From: Bolinopsis microptera
Lineage: Eukaryota > Ctenophora > Tentaculata > Lobata > Bolinopsidae
Length of the DNA: 64,000 bases
Reading direction: 5' to 3'
Assembly: GCF_026151205.1 (NCBI RefSeq)
Contig: NC_087074.1
Location: 20,205,240-20,269,239 of the forward strand
In this document: piece after piece, positions 31,332-43,048 of the stretch
Numbering within the stretch: position 1 is the stretch's first letter
How the letters are laid out: every line of letters starts with the position of its first letter
Position numbers and translations under genes: made by a program
The notes under the pieces: model-generated
What the model saw: the letters and a program-made list of their open reading frames with translations, nothing else
Told to the model about the DNA's origin: nothing
Databases searched by the model: none

Positions 31332-33974
31332 GGCACTATCCGTCGCGGAGTCGAGTCCGCGGCGGAGCCGCCGGACTCCGAGCGGACTCCAAGCGGACTC
31401 CGGCGGAGCCGCCGGACTCCGAGCGGACTCCGGCGGTGCTCCGCCAAAATGTATTTACAGTGGACTCGAGTACATTTTGGCGGACTCCGAGCGGACTTTA
31501 AAGTCCGCCGCGGACTCCGAGCGGCTCCGCGGCGGCTCGGCGGAGTGTCCGCCGCGGACTAAGCCACTAGGCGGACTCCGGTTCGCCGCGGACTCCGGCG
31601 GAGTGCTTGGCGGACTCCGCCGGACCTCTCCGCCAGACTTGAATCCGGCGGAGTCCGGCGGAGCTCGGACTCCGCTCGGAGTCCGCCGGACTCCAACAGA
31701 GTCCACTAACTTCCGACCTCCGACTTCCGACTTCCGACCCTCGGCTAAATTTGTCACGTGACATACAACATAGCATTTTGCAATATTGTGGCCAGATGAA
31801 AAGGTCGCTAGTGATAAACCTTAACCATTACCCTCACAATGTCAATAGTGTACAACTCTAGTCCTAACTTTGACCCTATAATGTATAAACGTTGACCCTA
31901 ACCCTCCACCAAACCGTCAACAGCGAAATATCAATGTCATTGACTGGTCACGTGACCAAAACAATTTTTGTAATATTATCTCATATAGGGAAGCGTTTTT
32001 AGTTTTACCCTACACGTTGCATGTGGCGTCATTCGGCCGGATCCCAGCAAGCAAAAATACGTCGACCATCACAGGACGACGCCAGCCAGCACTCTCTACG
32101 CTCTTCGAGCTCCGATCGTCCTGTGACGAAGTAAGGACGAAGCCTGAGGTCCTCAGGTAACATCGACCACCGATTGAAAATTCTAAGATTTTTTGACATA
32201 AAGGTCAAATGTAAAACTAAAATCTTGATGTTGATTGATTGACGACGTCAATTTTTGAGCACAGCGCGAGCGCATGCGGAAAAGGACCGAGTAGCTAGTC
32301 AAGATGTTGATAAATATTTGGCTTGTGGCGCGATGTGTTGCTCTAACTATAGCCCTCTCGCTTGCAGTAGCGCGCGACCGCCGGAGGCGGAAATGACCTG
32401 GTTAGCTAGGTAAACGCGATGTGCATTGTAGGATGAAATCCTACTAGCTGACGCCATTCGCAGCTGTGCTGCTCGCTGTACGTCAGCGATCGAAATTTAT
32501 ACGCGTATCCCCCGTTAAGATGTGCCACTCGACGCGCCACACAATTTTTCTCGTTGCTCGTCGCACGTCGACGAACAACGAAGCTCGTTGCGACGCGCCG
32601 CGCAATGAGCTGCCAGGCTAGGACATCGTCCTGGTCCAACAAATTTTGGCGAGCGATTTTCTCCAAAAATTTAATGAGGGCGCCGACTTCCACTCTGGCT
32701 AGGTTTCTTCTTACCCAGCGCGCGTTCCTTAATGGGATGAGGTAAAATTAGGTAAAAAGAATCCACTGACTTGGCCAGAGTGCTTTCATAAAACTCTATT
32801 ACTAGCTTGGCGTTGTAGGATTATATACTTTAATTTCGGATCGAGTGAAGCGAGTGATACACATTAGTTTGATTAAACTCATGCTGATCACAATACAGTA
32901 CAGGGAAGTGGGTAACACGGCTTGCAGTCGCAGCTGCGGCTCCTCGCTGGCGGTAAACTTTTCCGCATGCGCTCGCGCTGTGCTCAAAAATTGACGTCGT
33001 CAATCAATCAGCATCAAGATTTTAGTTTTACATTTGACCTTTATGTCAAAAAATCTTTGAATTTTCAATCGGTGGTCGATGTTACCTGAGGACTTCAGGC
33101 TTCGTCCTTACTTTGTCACAGGACGATCGGAGCTCGAAGAGCGTAGAGAGTGCTGGCTGGCGTCGTCCTGTGATGGTCGACGTTTTTTGCTTGCTGTGAT
33201 CCGGCCGAATGACGCCACATGCAACGTGTAGGGTAAAACTAAAAACGCTTCCCTATATGAGATAATATGACAAAAATTGTTTTGGTCACGTGACCAGTCA
33301 ATGACATTGATATTTCGCTGCGGACGGTTTGGTGGAGGGTTAGGGTCAACGTTTATACATTATAGGGTCAAAGTTAGGACTAGAGTTGTACACTATTGAC
33401 ATTGTGAGGGTAATGGTTAAGGTTTATCACTAGCGACCTTTTCATTTGACCACAATATTGCAAAATGCTATGTTGTATGTCACGTGACAAATTTAGCCGA
33501 GGGTCGGAAGACGGAGGTCGAAAGTTAGTGGACTCTGTTGGAGTCCGGCGGACTCCGAGCGGAGTCCGCCGAGCTGGCGGAGTCCGCCAAGCTCCGCCGG
33601 ACTCCGCCGGATTCAAGTCTGGCGGAGAGGTCCGGCGGAGTCCGCCAAGCACTCCGCCGGAGTCCGCGGCGGACCGGAGTCCGCCTAGTGGCTCAGTCCG
33701 CGGCGGACACTCCGCCGAGCCGACGCGGAGCCGCTCGGAGTCCGCGGCGGACTTTAAAGTCCGCTCGGAGTCCGCTCGGCTCCGCTCGGAGTCCGCCAAA
33801 ATGTACTCGAGTCCACTGTAAATACATTTTGGCGGAGCACCGCCGGGGTCCGCTCGGAGTCCGGCGGCTCCGCCGGAGTCCGCTGGCTCCGCCGGAGTCC
33901 GCTCGGAGTCCGCTCGGAGTCCGCTCGGAGTCCGGCGGCTCCGCCGCGGACTCGACTCCGCGACGGATAGTGCC
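31332..33974. mobile_element. Giant foldback DNA transposon with GC-rich arms and perfect 8-bp target duplication
   Basis: The 2643-bp element begins GGCACTATCCGTCGCGGAGT and ends with its reverse complement. It is flanked by TTTTTATT at 31324-31331 and 33975-33982, and the empty satellite target (CTC-TTTTTATT-TGTTTAAG) is visible near 52128-52145. The arms are roughly 950-1000 bp (31332-32285 against about 32955-33974). The outer 350-430 bp of each arm is a dense array of CGGAGTCCGC/GCGGACTCCG motifs. The inner arm is ordinary sequence with CACGTGAC boxes. The centre (about 32286-32955) is single copy. Open frames in the GC-rich arms are periodicity artefacts. No transposase was recognised; an 8-bp duplication is compatible with hAT-, P- or related superfamilies. 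Confidence 0.85.
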
Positions 33975-33982
33975 TTTTTATT

Positions 33983-34147
33983 TGTTTAAGAGTAAAATTT
34001 AACAAAAAATCAGAATAAAGAAAAAGAGAAAACAAATTTGACAACGTATTCAGTTTTGGGATATTATGTTAAAATTAAAGCTGTTGTATATTAGTTTTTA
34101 TGTTCCGTTTTGTTAGTTAGTTGTTTTATTATTTTTGTGTTATTCAA
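33983..34147. repeat. 212-bp satellite remnant, array 2 right part
   Basis: Continuation of the satellite unit interrupted by the foldback element. It ends at the MITE, as the first array does at 25650. Confidence 0.82.
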
Positions 34148-35157
34148 TTTGACCAAAACCCATAATCATGGGTAGAGTGGACCGTTGGCGTTTCCAGTGT
34201 CTCTCTTTTCCAAAAAAAAGGAAATGATATTAATTTGAATAATCGTCCGCAAATGCAAATTGATACTGATAATCATGAAATCTGTCGCTCGCTTTTCCCA
34301 TTCTGCATTCCACATTAAGCTTAAACGTGCACTATTAAATAATCAACACAGCCACGCCCCGCTTGATTGGACAATCAAAGATTTTGACTGCAACAATATT
34401 GTCTTCGAAAGATCACTACTTGCTGGTCACACACATGTCAGCGAAATTCCCCTAGTCTAGTGTTTTCCAAGTCTTGTTCTGTGAGAAAAGTATGTGTGAG
34501 AAAGTCTTTAATAAAATAAAATGAATGTATATTTTTGAATTTTTAACATTTAATTTGATAATGCAGTATAAAGAAATTTTTAATTAGCACTGTATAGTTT
34601 AAGATATTTATATTAGCTTATTATAACCATTGATACAACGAACATAATTTTTCAACAGCTCTCCGATATCCATCTTAAAGTTGCATCTTATATCCTCAAA
34701 CTACACAATTTAAACTTAGGCATATATATAGTGTAGACTTTCTGTCACAACAAGACTGTAACCCATATAGTAATAAACACAAACAGAACCCCTAACGTCT
34801 GCTAACAATTTTCTTCTGATCCTCATATGAGCCCTGTCTCTAAAAACTCAACTGAACTAGCGTTTTGGTGTGTGCAAAAGCTTTCAGGCACGCACATTCC
34901 CTGCCCCGTTAGTTGCCTGTCCCTTCAAAATCAAACTAACAGTCAAGGACAAAAAGTCATACACCAAATGAGCATTATATTTTTATAAATTGTTTTACAT
35001 CTCTTTACTCTGTAAAATGTGCTAAAAATTAAATTTCTTGTTTCATTGACATTCATTCACGGCTTACAAATTGTAATACAGCTTATTGAATTTGGAAAAG
35101 AGAGACACTGGCAACGGTCCACTTTATATCTACCCATGATTATGGGTTTTGGTCAAA
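34148..35157. mobile_element. MITE (TTTGACCAAAACCC termini), copy 2, split by a 733-bp insert
   Basis: This is the same element as 25651-25923. The left half runs to 34316 and the right half from 35050. The extra segment 34317-35049 is absent from copy 1, and CATT occurs at both junctions as a possible 4-bp duplication. Confidence 0.8.
34317..35049. other. 733-bp insertion of unknown type inside the MITE
   Basis: It starts AAGCTTAAACGTGCAC and ends TTTCTTGTTTCATTGA, with no inverted termini. It contains an AATAAAATAAAATG stretch near 34510. No domain was assigned with confidence. Confidence 0.5.
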
Positions 35158-37617
35158 TATCATCTCTTTTTTATTATAAATATAATGTCAGGATAATTAT
35201 AATTCACAAAGTCGAAATGTAAACTCATCACTTCATTAATATTAATATTAATAAGGAGGTAAAAGATTTCGAAATTTTACCTTTAGAAACATTTCCTTGT
35301 GTAGGCATATCTGTTGATAACTGACTGAATATGGCACTTTTTACTCATTCAATGCTTTTCATGATTGCACGGCTTTGGAAAAGATAATGAGCACTTTGGA
35401 AGTGACTTTATGAGCTCTAGCTGCCGCTCTTTAGAGAGCGTTCTGCGTTATTCAGCGTTGCAGTTGTACTAATCCGATCCTAAAAGCGGGTCTAATCACT
35501 GATACTGTCGCATTAAAAATGACTGAAAAATTATCATGTGACAATTACCTCAGCATGAGTGATGAGGAAGTAACCAAGATGTTTTTAACTCTGGGTGTTT
35601 GTCAAGCTTCCATAAAAAAGTGTTTGAATAAACGTAGGCAATAGCCATTACATAACTACAAGAAATTCGAATCAATGATGTACAGTTTTAATTTCAATTA
35701 TATTTCTGATGTTTTTAATAATTTATAATCAAAGCACAAAGCTTATATCAGTTTCTTTCTCGATGTCGACTACAAATTGATGTCCAGAAATGTATTAAAA
35801 GCATGCCTTATCTGTTAACAACTCCAGCATAATATATTAGCCCCAAACCGAGTAACTTTAGACGTTTGGGGAAAACATACCAAATATCTTACAATCAGTA
35901 TTCAGTATCACTAAGGGGAAAAATACAGGTTTTTGTTCGCCAGAATGTCCAAGCTTCGTTTCTGTGGTTTCAGAAACATTTTTACGACAAAAAATAGCAA
36001 TATTATAACTACTTTTTTGTAACTTTGAGGTCCAATAAATATAAATAAAAATGAATAAACGCATTTTTGATGTCATTAAAAACTACACAAGAATTCAAGA
36101 GAACGATTTTATGTCAAGCAGTCAAGCATCAAAAACAACCCTATGTTCCCTGACTGACGTTTGATCAAAATGAGCCTAAAAAGGACAATTTCAGCTTTTT
36201 TGACTTTAAAAGGTCTAGGTTATTTAATACACCAGCCTTTTGAAATAGGGTAATGAAATCTTACACCCATGTAGAACAGTACAGAAACAGATTTTTTGAA
36301 AAATTGTAGCTTGCTATCTCAATGATTAGCTAAATTATAGATGTGGATACTGGCAGGGAGGTGATAATTGTTTGTTTACATTAATAGTGAGCACATGTTC
36401 AGGAGGCTGAGGCGGTGATAATTTTTTGTTTAAATTTTAGGGCGAGCACATGTTCAGGAGGCTGATGAGGTGATAATTGCTTGTTTACATTTTAGGGTGA
36501 GCACATGTTCAGGAGGCTTAAGAGACGCTTGTAACGCCTTCTTGTTACCCCCCTGTGAGGGCCCCGAATTATTTTCTGAACGAAAGCTCAAAAATAACCG
36601 AGAAATCGACCTTTTTATTAACTCATTTTGATGACCGTTTCTAACCTTAAATTGCACGAAAAATCGATTTAGCGAGGTTTCAGAACCTATAAATACTTCC
36701 TTATCCCTCAAAATCGATGTTTTATAGTTTAGAATGCGAGCAACTTAAGCAACATATATTTTAATCCTTCGGTTCTGCGGCTCTTGACCTAGGGCTGAAA
36801 CCGAAAGATCGAGGCAATCCTCACCTTAACTGATCGAACTTGAGCGAAGAGCAGAGTACGACAAAACACAGCAGATAACCAACTCATTTTGGTGACTGTT
36901 CCTCACCTGTACAACGTTGCACGAGAAATCGATTTGAGTTGGTTTTACAGCCCAATTTAAACGCTTCCTTGTTCCTCAAAATTCTTGTGTTACTCAAACA
37001 AAGAACATGTTGATTCTGCAACCAAAGAACAAGGAGATTGTCTTGTTAACAACTCGAACAGGTTCTATCACAATTTTCAGAGCAGAGCACAATAGCAAAG
37101 TCAAAAGTCAAAGAAACACAATAAAGGTAGGTGACGAACACCATGATAGAACAATCGTACTATCAACTCAATTATATTTATTCTGAACATACGGGCAGCC
37201 ATGCGCTCCGTGATCCCGACCAATTGTAATAAAAGTGTCCTGTCGCATGACGATGATCCGTCCAATCACGAACAGGAAGAGTGATCAGAGGGATATTATA
37301 TCGTATGTTTACTTTCCTTATATGTATTTTACCCTCTGTTGACATTGTTATCTCTACTACAGCTTGGCAATTTCAAGGTGCTCCTATCTGCACCGAGGTA
37401 CACACGCCATGATTACATCATGCAGAACTAAAAATTGTGTGATCCGTGATCGTTATAATGTAACTGTGCCCACTGCCCATAAACAATGCAAACTGTTGGG
37501 GGGGGGGGGGGGGAGGGTGTAGGAGCCTTATCGTCCAGTCATGAACAGAATATTAACATAGTTTTTTAGTTATTTAAGTAGACCTGGTCATTTTAAAAAA
37601 GTCACTTTCCAACTCCC
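35158..37617. other. Second copy of the duplicated AT-rich segment (A')
   Basis: It aligns with 25924-28237. It has one additional GAGCACATGTTCAGGAGGCT unit near 36415-36470 and a shorter G-run at 37498-37513. An extra stretch of about 47 bp near 37558-37605 is not present in copy 1. No gene was recognised. Confidence 0.7.
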
Positions 37618-37821
37618 TTAAAAAAGAGGGTTCAAATTAACAAGTTGGGCACACCCGAATGCGATGTCGCTCAGATAAGGCAACATCTTCGCCACAACTT
37701 TGTTTCCCAAAATCTTGTACCGCTTCAGATAGCCAATGGAGCGTTCCACGTGGATGCGGGCGATGCTGAATTTTCTGCTGGCTGCTACTTCTTCCGGCAT
37801 GAACTGAGTCTTGCCCCACAT
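37618..37821 (-). pseudogene. DDE_Tnp_4-type transposase relic, copy 2
   Basis: It is nearly identical to the relic at 28238-28486 (one His-to-Tyr change, SDIAFGCAQLVNLNPLF end). An in-frame stop after NLNPLF shortens the C-terminus by about 15 residues. In frame just upstream, IPAG precedes the MWGKTQF segment and then a TAG stop closes the frame. Confidence 0.7.
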
Positions 37822-38157
37822 CCCCGCTGGGATTCTTAACTAACCGGAAGATGTTTTGAGCATTCTGGTTTAGTCAGTCATGTCGCTCTTTTCAATTATA
37901 TTTACTTAGAAAATTAGTGGAATTTGATGAATCTTAAATGAGGGATCTTTTGCGTATAACATATGATGTCAGAATTCTAGCTTGGATTTTTGCAGACGTA
38001 ATATGTGTCATGTGAACGGTCCCTTATTGTAATGGCATTGTCTTTTAATGTTAGTGTTAATAAGTTATATTATAGATGTTATAAATGATGAATTGGTTAT
38101 TGTATTCCTAGTATAGATCCCAGAGTAATTTTTTGTTCGCTGCTAGATACTACCAAT

Positions 38158-38210
38158 GGACTCTACGGCGTAAGACTCTAACCCTAACCCGCCGAAGAGT
38201 CCCGGACCTC
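38158..38210. mobile_element. 53-bp mini-insertion with inverted ends, 9-bp target duplication and telomere-like core
   Basis: ACTACCAAT occurs at 38149-38157 and 38211-38219. The duplicate locus near 28810-28822 reads ACTACTAAT without the insert. The insert begins GGACTCTACGGCG and ends CGCCGAAGAGTCCCGGACCTC, a 12-13 bp imperfect inverted pair. CTAACCCTAACCC lies in the middle. Confidence 0.65.
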
Positions 38211-39225
38211 ACTACCAATATCACAGGGCAGAGGATACTTATGTCGCGACAAATATAATAGAGCAGTCTGGTGGTGAATTGGACCTATCCGTGTATAAAT
38301 GTTTACTAGGTGCATATAGGGCCCTGCGATGATATCAAAGTGACCCAAATTGCAAATTGATGTATTTTGGACACTGATTCCAAATCTGAAATCACTCCAT
38401 GACATTGCTTCCCTAATAGTTTATTTGTTATTGTTGATTAACAAAAACACTGCTATTTTGGACACGTGAATACCAGTTAAATGCAAACAGCAAATTCTAC
38501 TGTTTTTGGTCAGAGTTTGGAGTAATACGGTTTGGAGTCATGGTAGTCGGGTTTATAGTCGGGTTTATAGTTATAGTCGGGTTTATATAGTCGGGTTTAT
38601 AATAAAACAAATATTTAATAAAACAAATATTTATTTTTACGGCACAATCAAACAATATCAATAATAAATAAATCAGGGGAGGTTTGAAGAGGTTTCAAGT
38701 GCCGAAGGCCACTGCTTATCTTTAGGATTTGAGAGTGACCTGTGCTTGAAACCCCCTCAACCATCCACTACGTCAATATACTAATTACAGTATACAAATA
38801 TAGAAAAATATAATAATCTTAAATTACTTATTGGTTTAGTTTGGTGACAAAGGAGAGCCCAGTTGAGTTTTAGTTTAGCTTTAGGTTTTGAATCACAGTT
38901 TAAAAGGTTAGCCATGTTTCATGGCAGAGAGAGATATCATGTGTGCATAGCCGTACCGGATGTAGAGTTTGAGATACAATATAGATTAGTTACCATGTAA
39001 TTAGGGTCATCTCGATTTTGGAGGGATAGCAAGTGCTTTTAAGGTTAGATTTAATAACACCTGACGAAGCTGATAAGTCTGAATTCTTGGAAGAACCCGG
39101 GATTATCACCCATCTACATTAGCATCACATATTTCGAATACATAGGGGGCTGAGGTCATTCCAAATTTTCGTAGAGGTGTACAAAAAGTTCTGTTGGGAG
39201 ATATCTAACCTCAGTAATGGGACAA

Positions 39226-42200
39226 TCAGACGAAGTTTTTCATTTCTAGGACAGAACTTGAAAAGATCTTTAATCGACTGGGGGACATCAAATTTAAGAA
39301 TTTGAATAATTCCATAAATGTATGGTACATGTGCAGATTCTCAAGGTTCATAATTTTCTGCTCGGTGAATAGCGGTTTAGTTTGTTTCAAGACAGTAGTT
39401 CTTGCTAAGCCCATATGTTCGTTATAAGTTCTTGAACGTGCACAGGTTAAATAGTATTCTTTATGAACAAAATTGGGAATGTTACCAAATAGCATTCTTA
39501 TACATCGTTTTTGAATTGCAAAGATTTTATCAGCTTATGTTTAGGGATCCCACCCCAGCAACTTATACATAGCTAAGATGTGACATAAAAAGAGCATTGT
39601 ATAGTTTCAATATTCAGATTTGGGGATGAATTTGCAAATTCTCTTAATCGATACAATACTGGGAGTTCAGCTTTAAAGATAAATGATTATGATGTGTTCC
39701 CAGCTTAGCTGTTCGTCTATTATCACCCCAAGAAACTTTGTACATTGAACTTTTTCTAGCTTTTTGCCATCTATTAAAATCGTTCAGATTCCTGTTAAAG
39801 GGCCGTGTTCTGGCACAGGTCTGTGTTGCTCTTGACAAACCTGGCTGAAAATGATATAACAACTTTTTCCCTGCATTATAGTGTAACTTGTTAGACTCCA
39901 TATAGTTACTGACTTGTTTCATTACATGATTAGCTTTTTCAAAAGCTTCCTGTGCTGAACTACCTATCACAAAAATATTTGTATCATCAGCAAACAGGAC
40001 GAATTCAGCCAAGCTTGAGGAGCTCACAATATCATTTATATAAATCTAGAAATAGTAGAGGTCCTAACACTGACCCCTGGGTACACCATACCTCAACTGA
40101 ACACCTTGTCCGACTTTTCAGTTTGAAAAGAAGTTACTTGGCTACGTTTGTTAGATAGCTAGCAAGAGTTTTTAGTGCAATACCTCTTACTCCATAGTGT
40201 TCAAGTTTATGCAGGAGTTTATTCGTGCTCAATTGTGGTCAAATGCTTTACTTAGATCAATAAATATTCCAATTACATGATTTTTCTGTTCAATCTCATT
40301 AAGTATTTTATTGACAGAATAGTTTACGGCATGAGATGTTGAGTGTTGTTTTCTAAAACCAATTGTCGATCATAAATCACTGTTCATAGCACTGAGGTAA
40401 TTATATAACCTATTATAGATTATTTTTTCAAGTATTTTTCCAAATATCGGTAATGTAGAAACAGGTCGATAGTTATCAAGGCATCGTGAGTCCCCTTTTT
40501 TATAAATTGGTGTAATAGAGCCCGTTTTAAGCTTGTTTGGGAAAGACCCCATTGTCCAAGAACCAATTAAAGAATCTAGAGATATGACCAGGACAGATAA
40601 TTTACACTCTTTTTTAGACTTTAACAGAGATTATCACTTGCCTTCCCATTTTCAAGGCTACCAATGATTTTGCTTATCTCTTCTCGTCACAGGGGCTGAG
40701 AAAAAAAGAGTTCACTATTCTTTCTCTGCCCTTGAGGTATTGTTTAAACTTCGTCTAATAAAAATTGCCATCAGTTACCGTAGCAGATGGTACAGAGATT
40801 GAACTTTGAATTAAGATTACGAGCAATAGACGAGAAGTAGATGTTTAATCCGTTCAGCAATCTCACGCGCGTTCAGTTACAATTCGACCATCAATTAAGA
40901 ATGATGCTTTTATATCTTTTTTTAGATTTACCCCTGCGTTCGTTAATCAATTCCAGGTTTTTTAATATTTCCTTTAGCAAGTTCAAATTTTTTTCCATAG
41001 TGGGCTTTTTTCGCAGATTTTATAGCTTTGTTTAGGATAGAACGATCTAAGATGGCAAGTACGTACGGTACGTACCTTTAAATTAGCTGTACGGTACGTA
41101 CTTAATAATTAGGCTGAAAGGTACAAAGGCTTATTAATCCGTCAATATACGGAAATATTTTGGAGGAAAACTTTTTCTGCTTAAACAGTTGGCCCAAATA
41201 GTATTCCAGTGTTTTAAGTTCTTCGTCAATTTTGAGACCAATTTTAGAGATTACGAGTATATTATGGACAAGCGTAGATTAAGTTTGCGACCTGAGCTAG
41301 CGAAAAGCTGGTGTTCGTAAACTGCAAACAAAAGGATGAAGGCTTTGAGTTTAACGATAATTACAAGTAGTAGTAGTGTAGTACCGGGTTAAGAGCGATC
41401 CGGTACAAAAATTATGATGATAATACTAATCAAAAATTGCAAGTAATTCACTGAAGTTGATTCTAAAAATTTGAAAAAAAATTGTACCTTACAGTGCCTG
41501 TACGGTACGTACCTTTAAAAGTAGCTGTACCGTACGTACTTAAAGCCCTGTACCGTACGTACTTGCCATCTTAGAGAACGATACTCCTTATACTTAAGAT
41601 ATAAAGTTTCCTCACCTAATGGGTTTGATTTTGGTAAACGAAGCTTCCCATCGCTTGTAGTGAAAGCCTTTAGTAAACACAGATTTAATTAACGCAGAAG
41701 TGATCCATGGATTCATCAATCTATTTGCGTTTTGATTGAAAACCAGCAGTAGAGTCCAATTTGAAATTCAGTTCGATTTTTTCATGGACAGTTTCGACAA
41801 ATTTTTCAAAACCTTCCTCATTCATACGAAAAGTTCGATCGGTAGATATCCCTTCCAATATCATTAAGGAAGCTTTCTATATTAGACTCACAGTAATCAT
41901 ACTTAGGTTTAAGTTTGGTATCATTTGGACTCTCTTTAGTATTACACGATATGAAACAGAAGATTGGTTATGATGGGAAATCTTGGATTCAAGAATTCGG
42001 CAGATCTAGGACACGCTCAGTAGAGTTCACTAAAAATATTATCAATTAAGCTTCTGTTGCAACCCGCTTGGCATGGGTGGCAATCGATATCAAAGGGATT
42101 AAATTGTTACTGTAGATAGTTTGTTTCAATATTCAGCTATGTTTCGTCCCTGGGCCAAAAGATCATCATTGAAGTCACCTGTCAAGGCTACATTATTAGA

Positions 42201-42600
42201 CGGTAGGAATTTCATCAACACGTCAAGCTCAGCAAGTGCATCTAGAATATCACCACTAGGGGGCCTGTAGACAACACCAGCAATCTGTGGAACCTCTGTG
42301 TTAGTGATCTCAACAAAAAGTGTTTCAAGATTGTCAGAGCTTTACATAACTGTTTCGATTCGGCTGTATTGGTACTTATTGTCAATATATACACCAAGGC
42401 CACTACCTTTCTTTTTCCCATCAGTTTTGGAGTTATACTCACTGCTGTACCATCAATATTTGTATAAAATCTTTATTTTTTCCTCATCAAGTGTTTGTTT
42501 TCAGCTAGCGCAATAACTGCAAATTTTCTCATCATATTGTCTCATATCAGTAATAAAGCTGTCAAAGTTAGATGGCGTTCCCATCAATGTTGTTAAACAC
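39226..42600 (-). pseudogene. Endonuclease-reverse transcriptase remains, many frameshifts
   Basis: Traces in order on the minus strand are: endonuclease start FNNIDGN near 42570-42600, VALTGDFNDDLL near 42160-42200, RT finger ITPIYKKGDSRCLDNYRPVS at 40370-40552, catalytic LFADDTNIFV near 39970-40010, and thumb segments (TRPFNRNLN; HKEYYLTCARSRTY) down to 39226. The motifs match those of 4222-7624, so it is a diverged relative. A 528-bp DNA element interrupts it at 41047-41574. Stops and frameshifts are too many for function. Confidence 0.78.
41047..41574. mobile_element. 528-bp DNA element with TIRs CTAAGATGGCAAGTACGTAC and 8-bp target duplication
   Basis: Both ends read CTAAGATGGCAAGTACGTAC in inverted orientation. 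AGAACGAT occurs at 41039-41046 and 41575-41582. GTACGTACCGTAC-type palindromes recur several times near both ends. It has no coding capacity. The 8-bp duplication suggests a hAT-like or P-like non-autonomous element. Confidence 0.82.
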
Positions 42601-42653
42601 AATAGATATAAACGGCTTGTTATGGTTAAGTATGTTATAGTTATAGTCGGGTT

Positions 42654-42735
42654 TATAGTTACCTAGCTTGCTAGTCTTTCTTGCTGAGAAGCGAGCAAGT
42701 CGCAAGAGACCAGCAAGCTTGAAGCTAGCCTAGAT
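42654..42735. repeat. Small hairpin repeat, second copy
   Basis: Counterpart of 29160-29225; the duplicated segment ends about here. Confidence 0.55.
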
Positions 42736-42896
42736 AACCTTAACCATAAAGCTGAACTCAACACATAACCAGAGCATATGAACTTACACTTAAATGTTAT
42801 ATAACATGCTGAGAATGAGATGCGTCTCGTGCCGGTTCTAATTTCTGAAACATGAACAATTAAAACAAATACTAACCATTTTTATTACGGGTTACC

Positions 42897-42983
42897 TGGG
42901 GGACCCCAGGCTATTATATTTTAGTTCATAATCATACTCATAGAGATTCGGCGGGAAAGACAGGCTGAGCGCCGCCCAGTAAG
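42897..42983. mobile_element. 87-bp short interspersed element with 13-bp target duplication
   Basis: ATTACGGGTTACC flanks the element at 42884-42896 and 42984-42996. The body is the CTGGGG...ACCCCAGG to CGCCGCCCAGTAAG sequence seen in three satellite arrays. Here it lies outside satellite, so this copy defines its ends. Confidence 0.72.
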
Positions 42984-43048
42984 ATTACGGGTTACCCATC
43001 CGTTGACGGGTATAATACTCTGATCGTCCACGGTAAATCTGATTTTCA

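Larger units (their letters stand above)
38597..42640 (-). mobile_element. Decayed PHD-type non-LTR retrotransposon, with nested insert
   Basis: It is inserted in a run of TATAGTCGGGTTTATA units that appear on both sides. The 3' tail is two units of AATAAAACAAATATTT, close to the tail of the 3777-7647 element. The locus is empty in the duplicate at about 29145-29165. It is 5'-truncated before the zinc finger. Confidence 0.75.

Noticed and set aside
31332-33974. Several open frames of 70-180 codons in the GC-rich arms of the foldback element
   Set aside because: They occur on both strands, mirror each other and encode repetitive Ser/Gly/Arg/Pro sequence, because the CGGAGTCCGC array lacks stops. 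No domain is present.
38160-38215. Interstitial telomere
   Set aside because: Only two CTAACC units in a 53-bp insert with a target duplication, so it is not a telomere or a telomere-fusion array.
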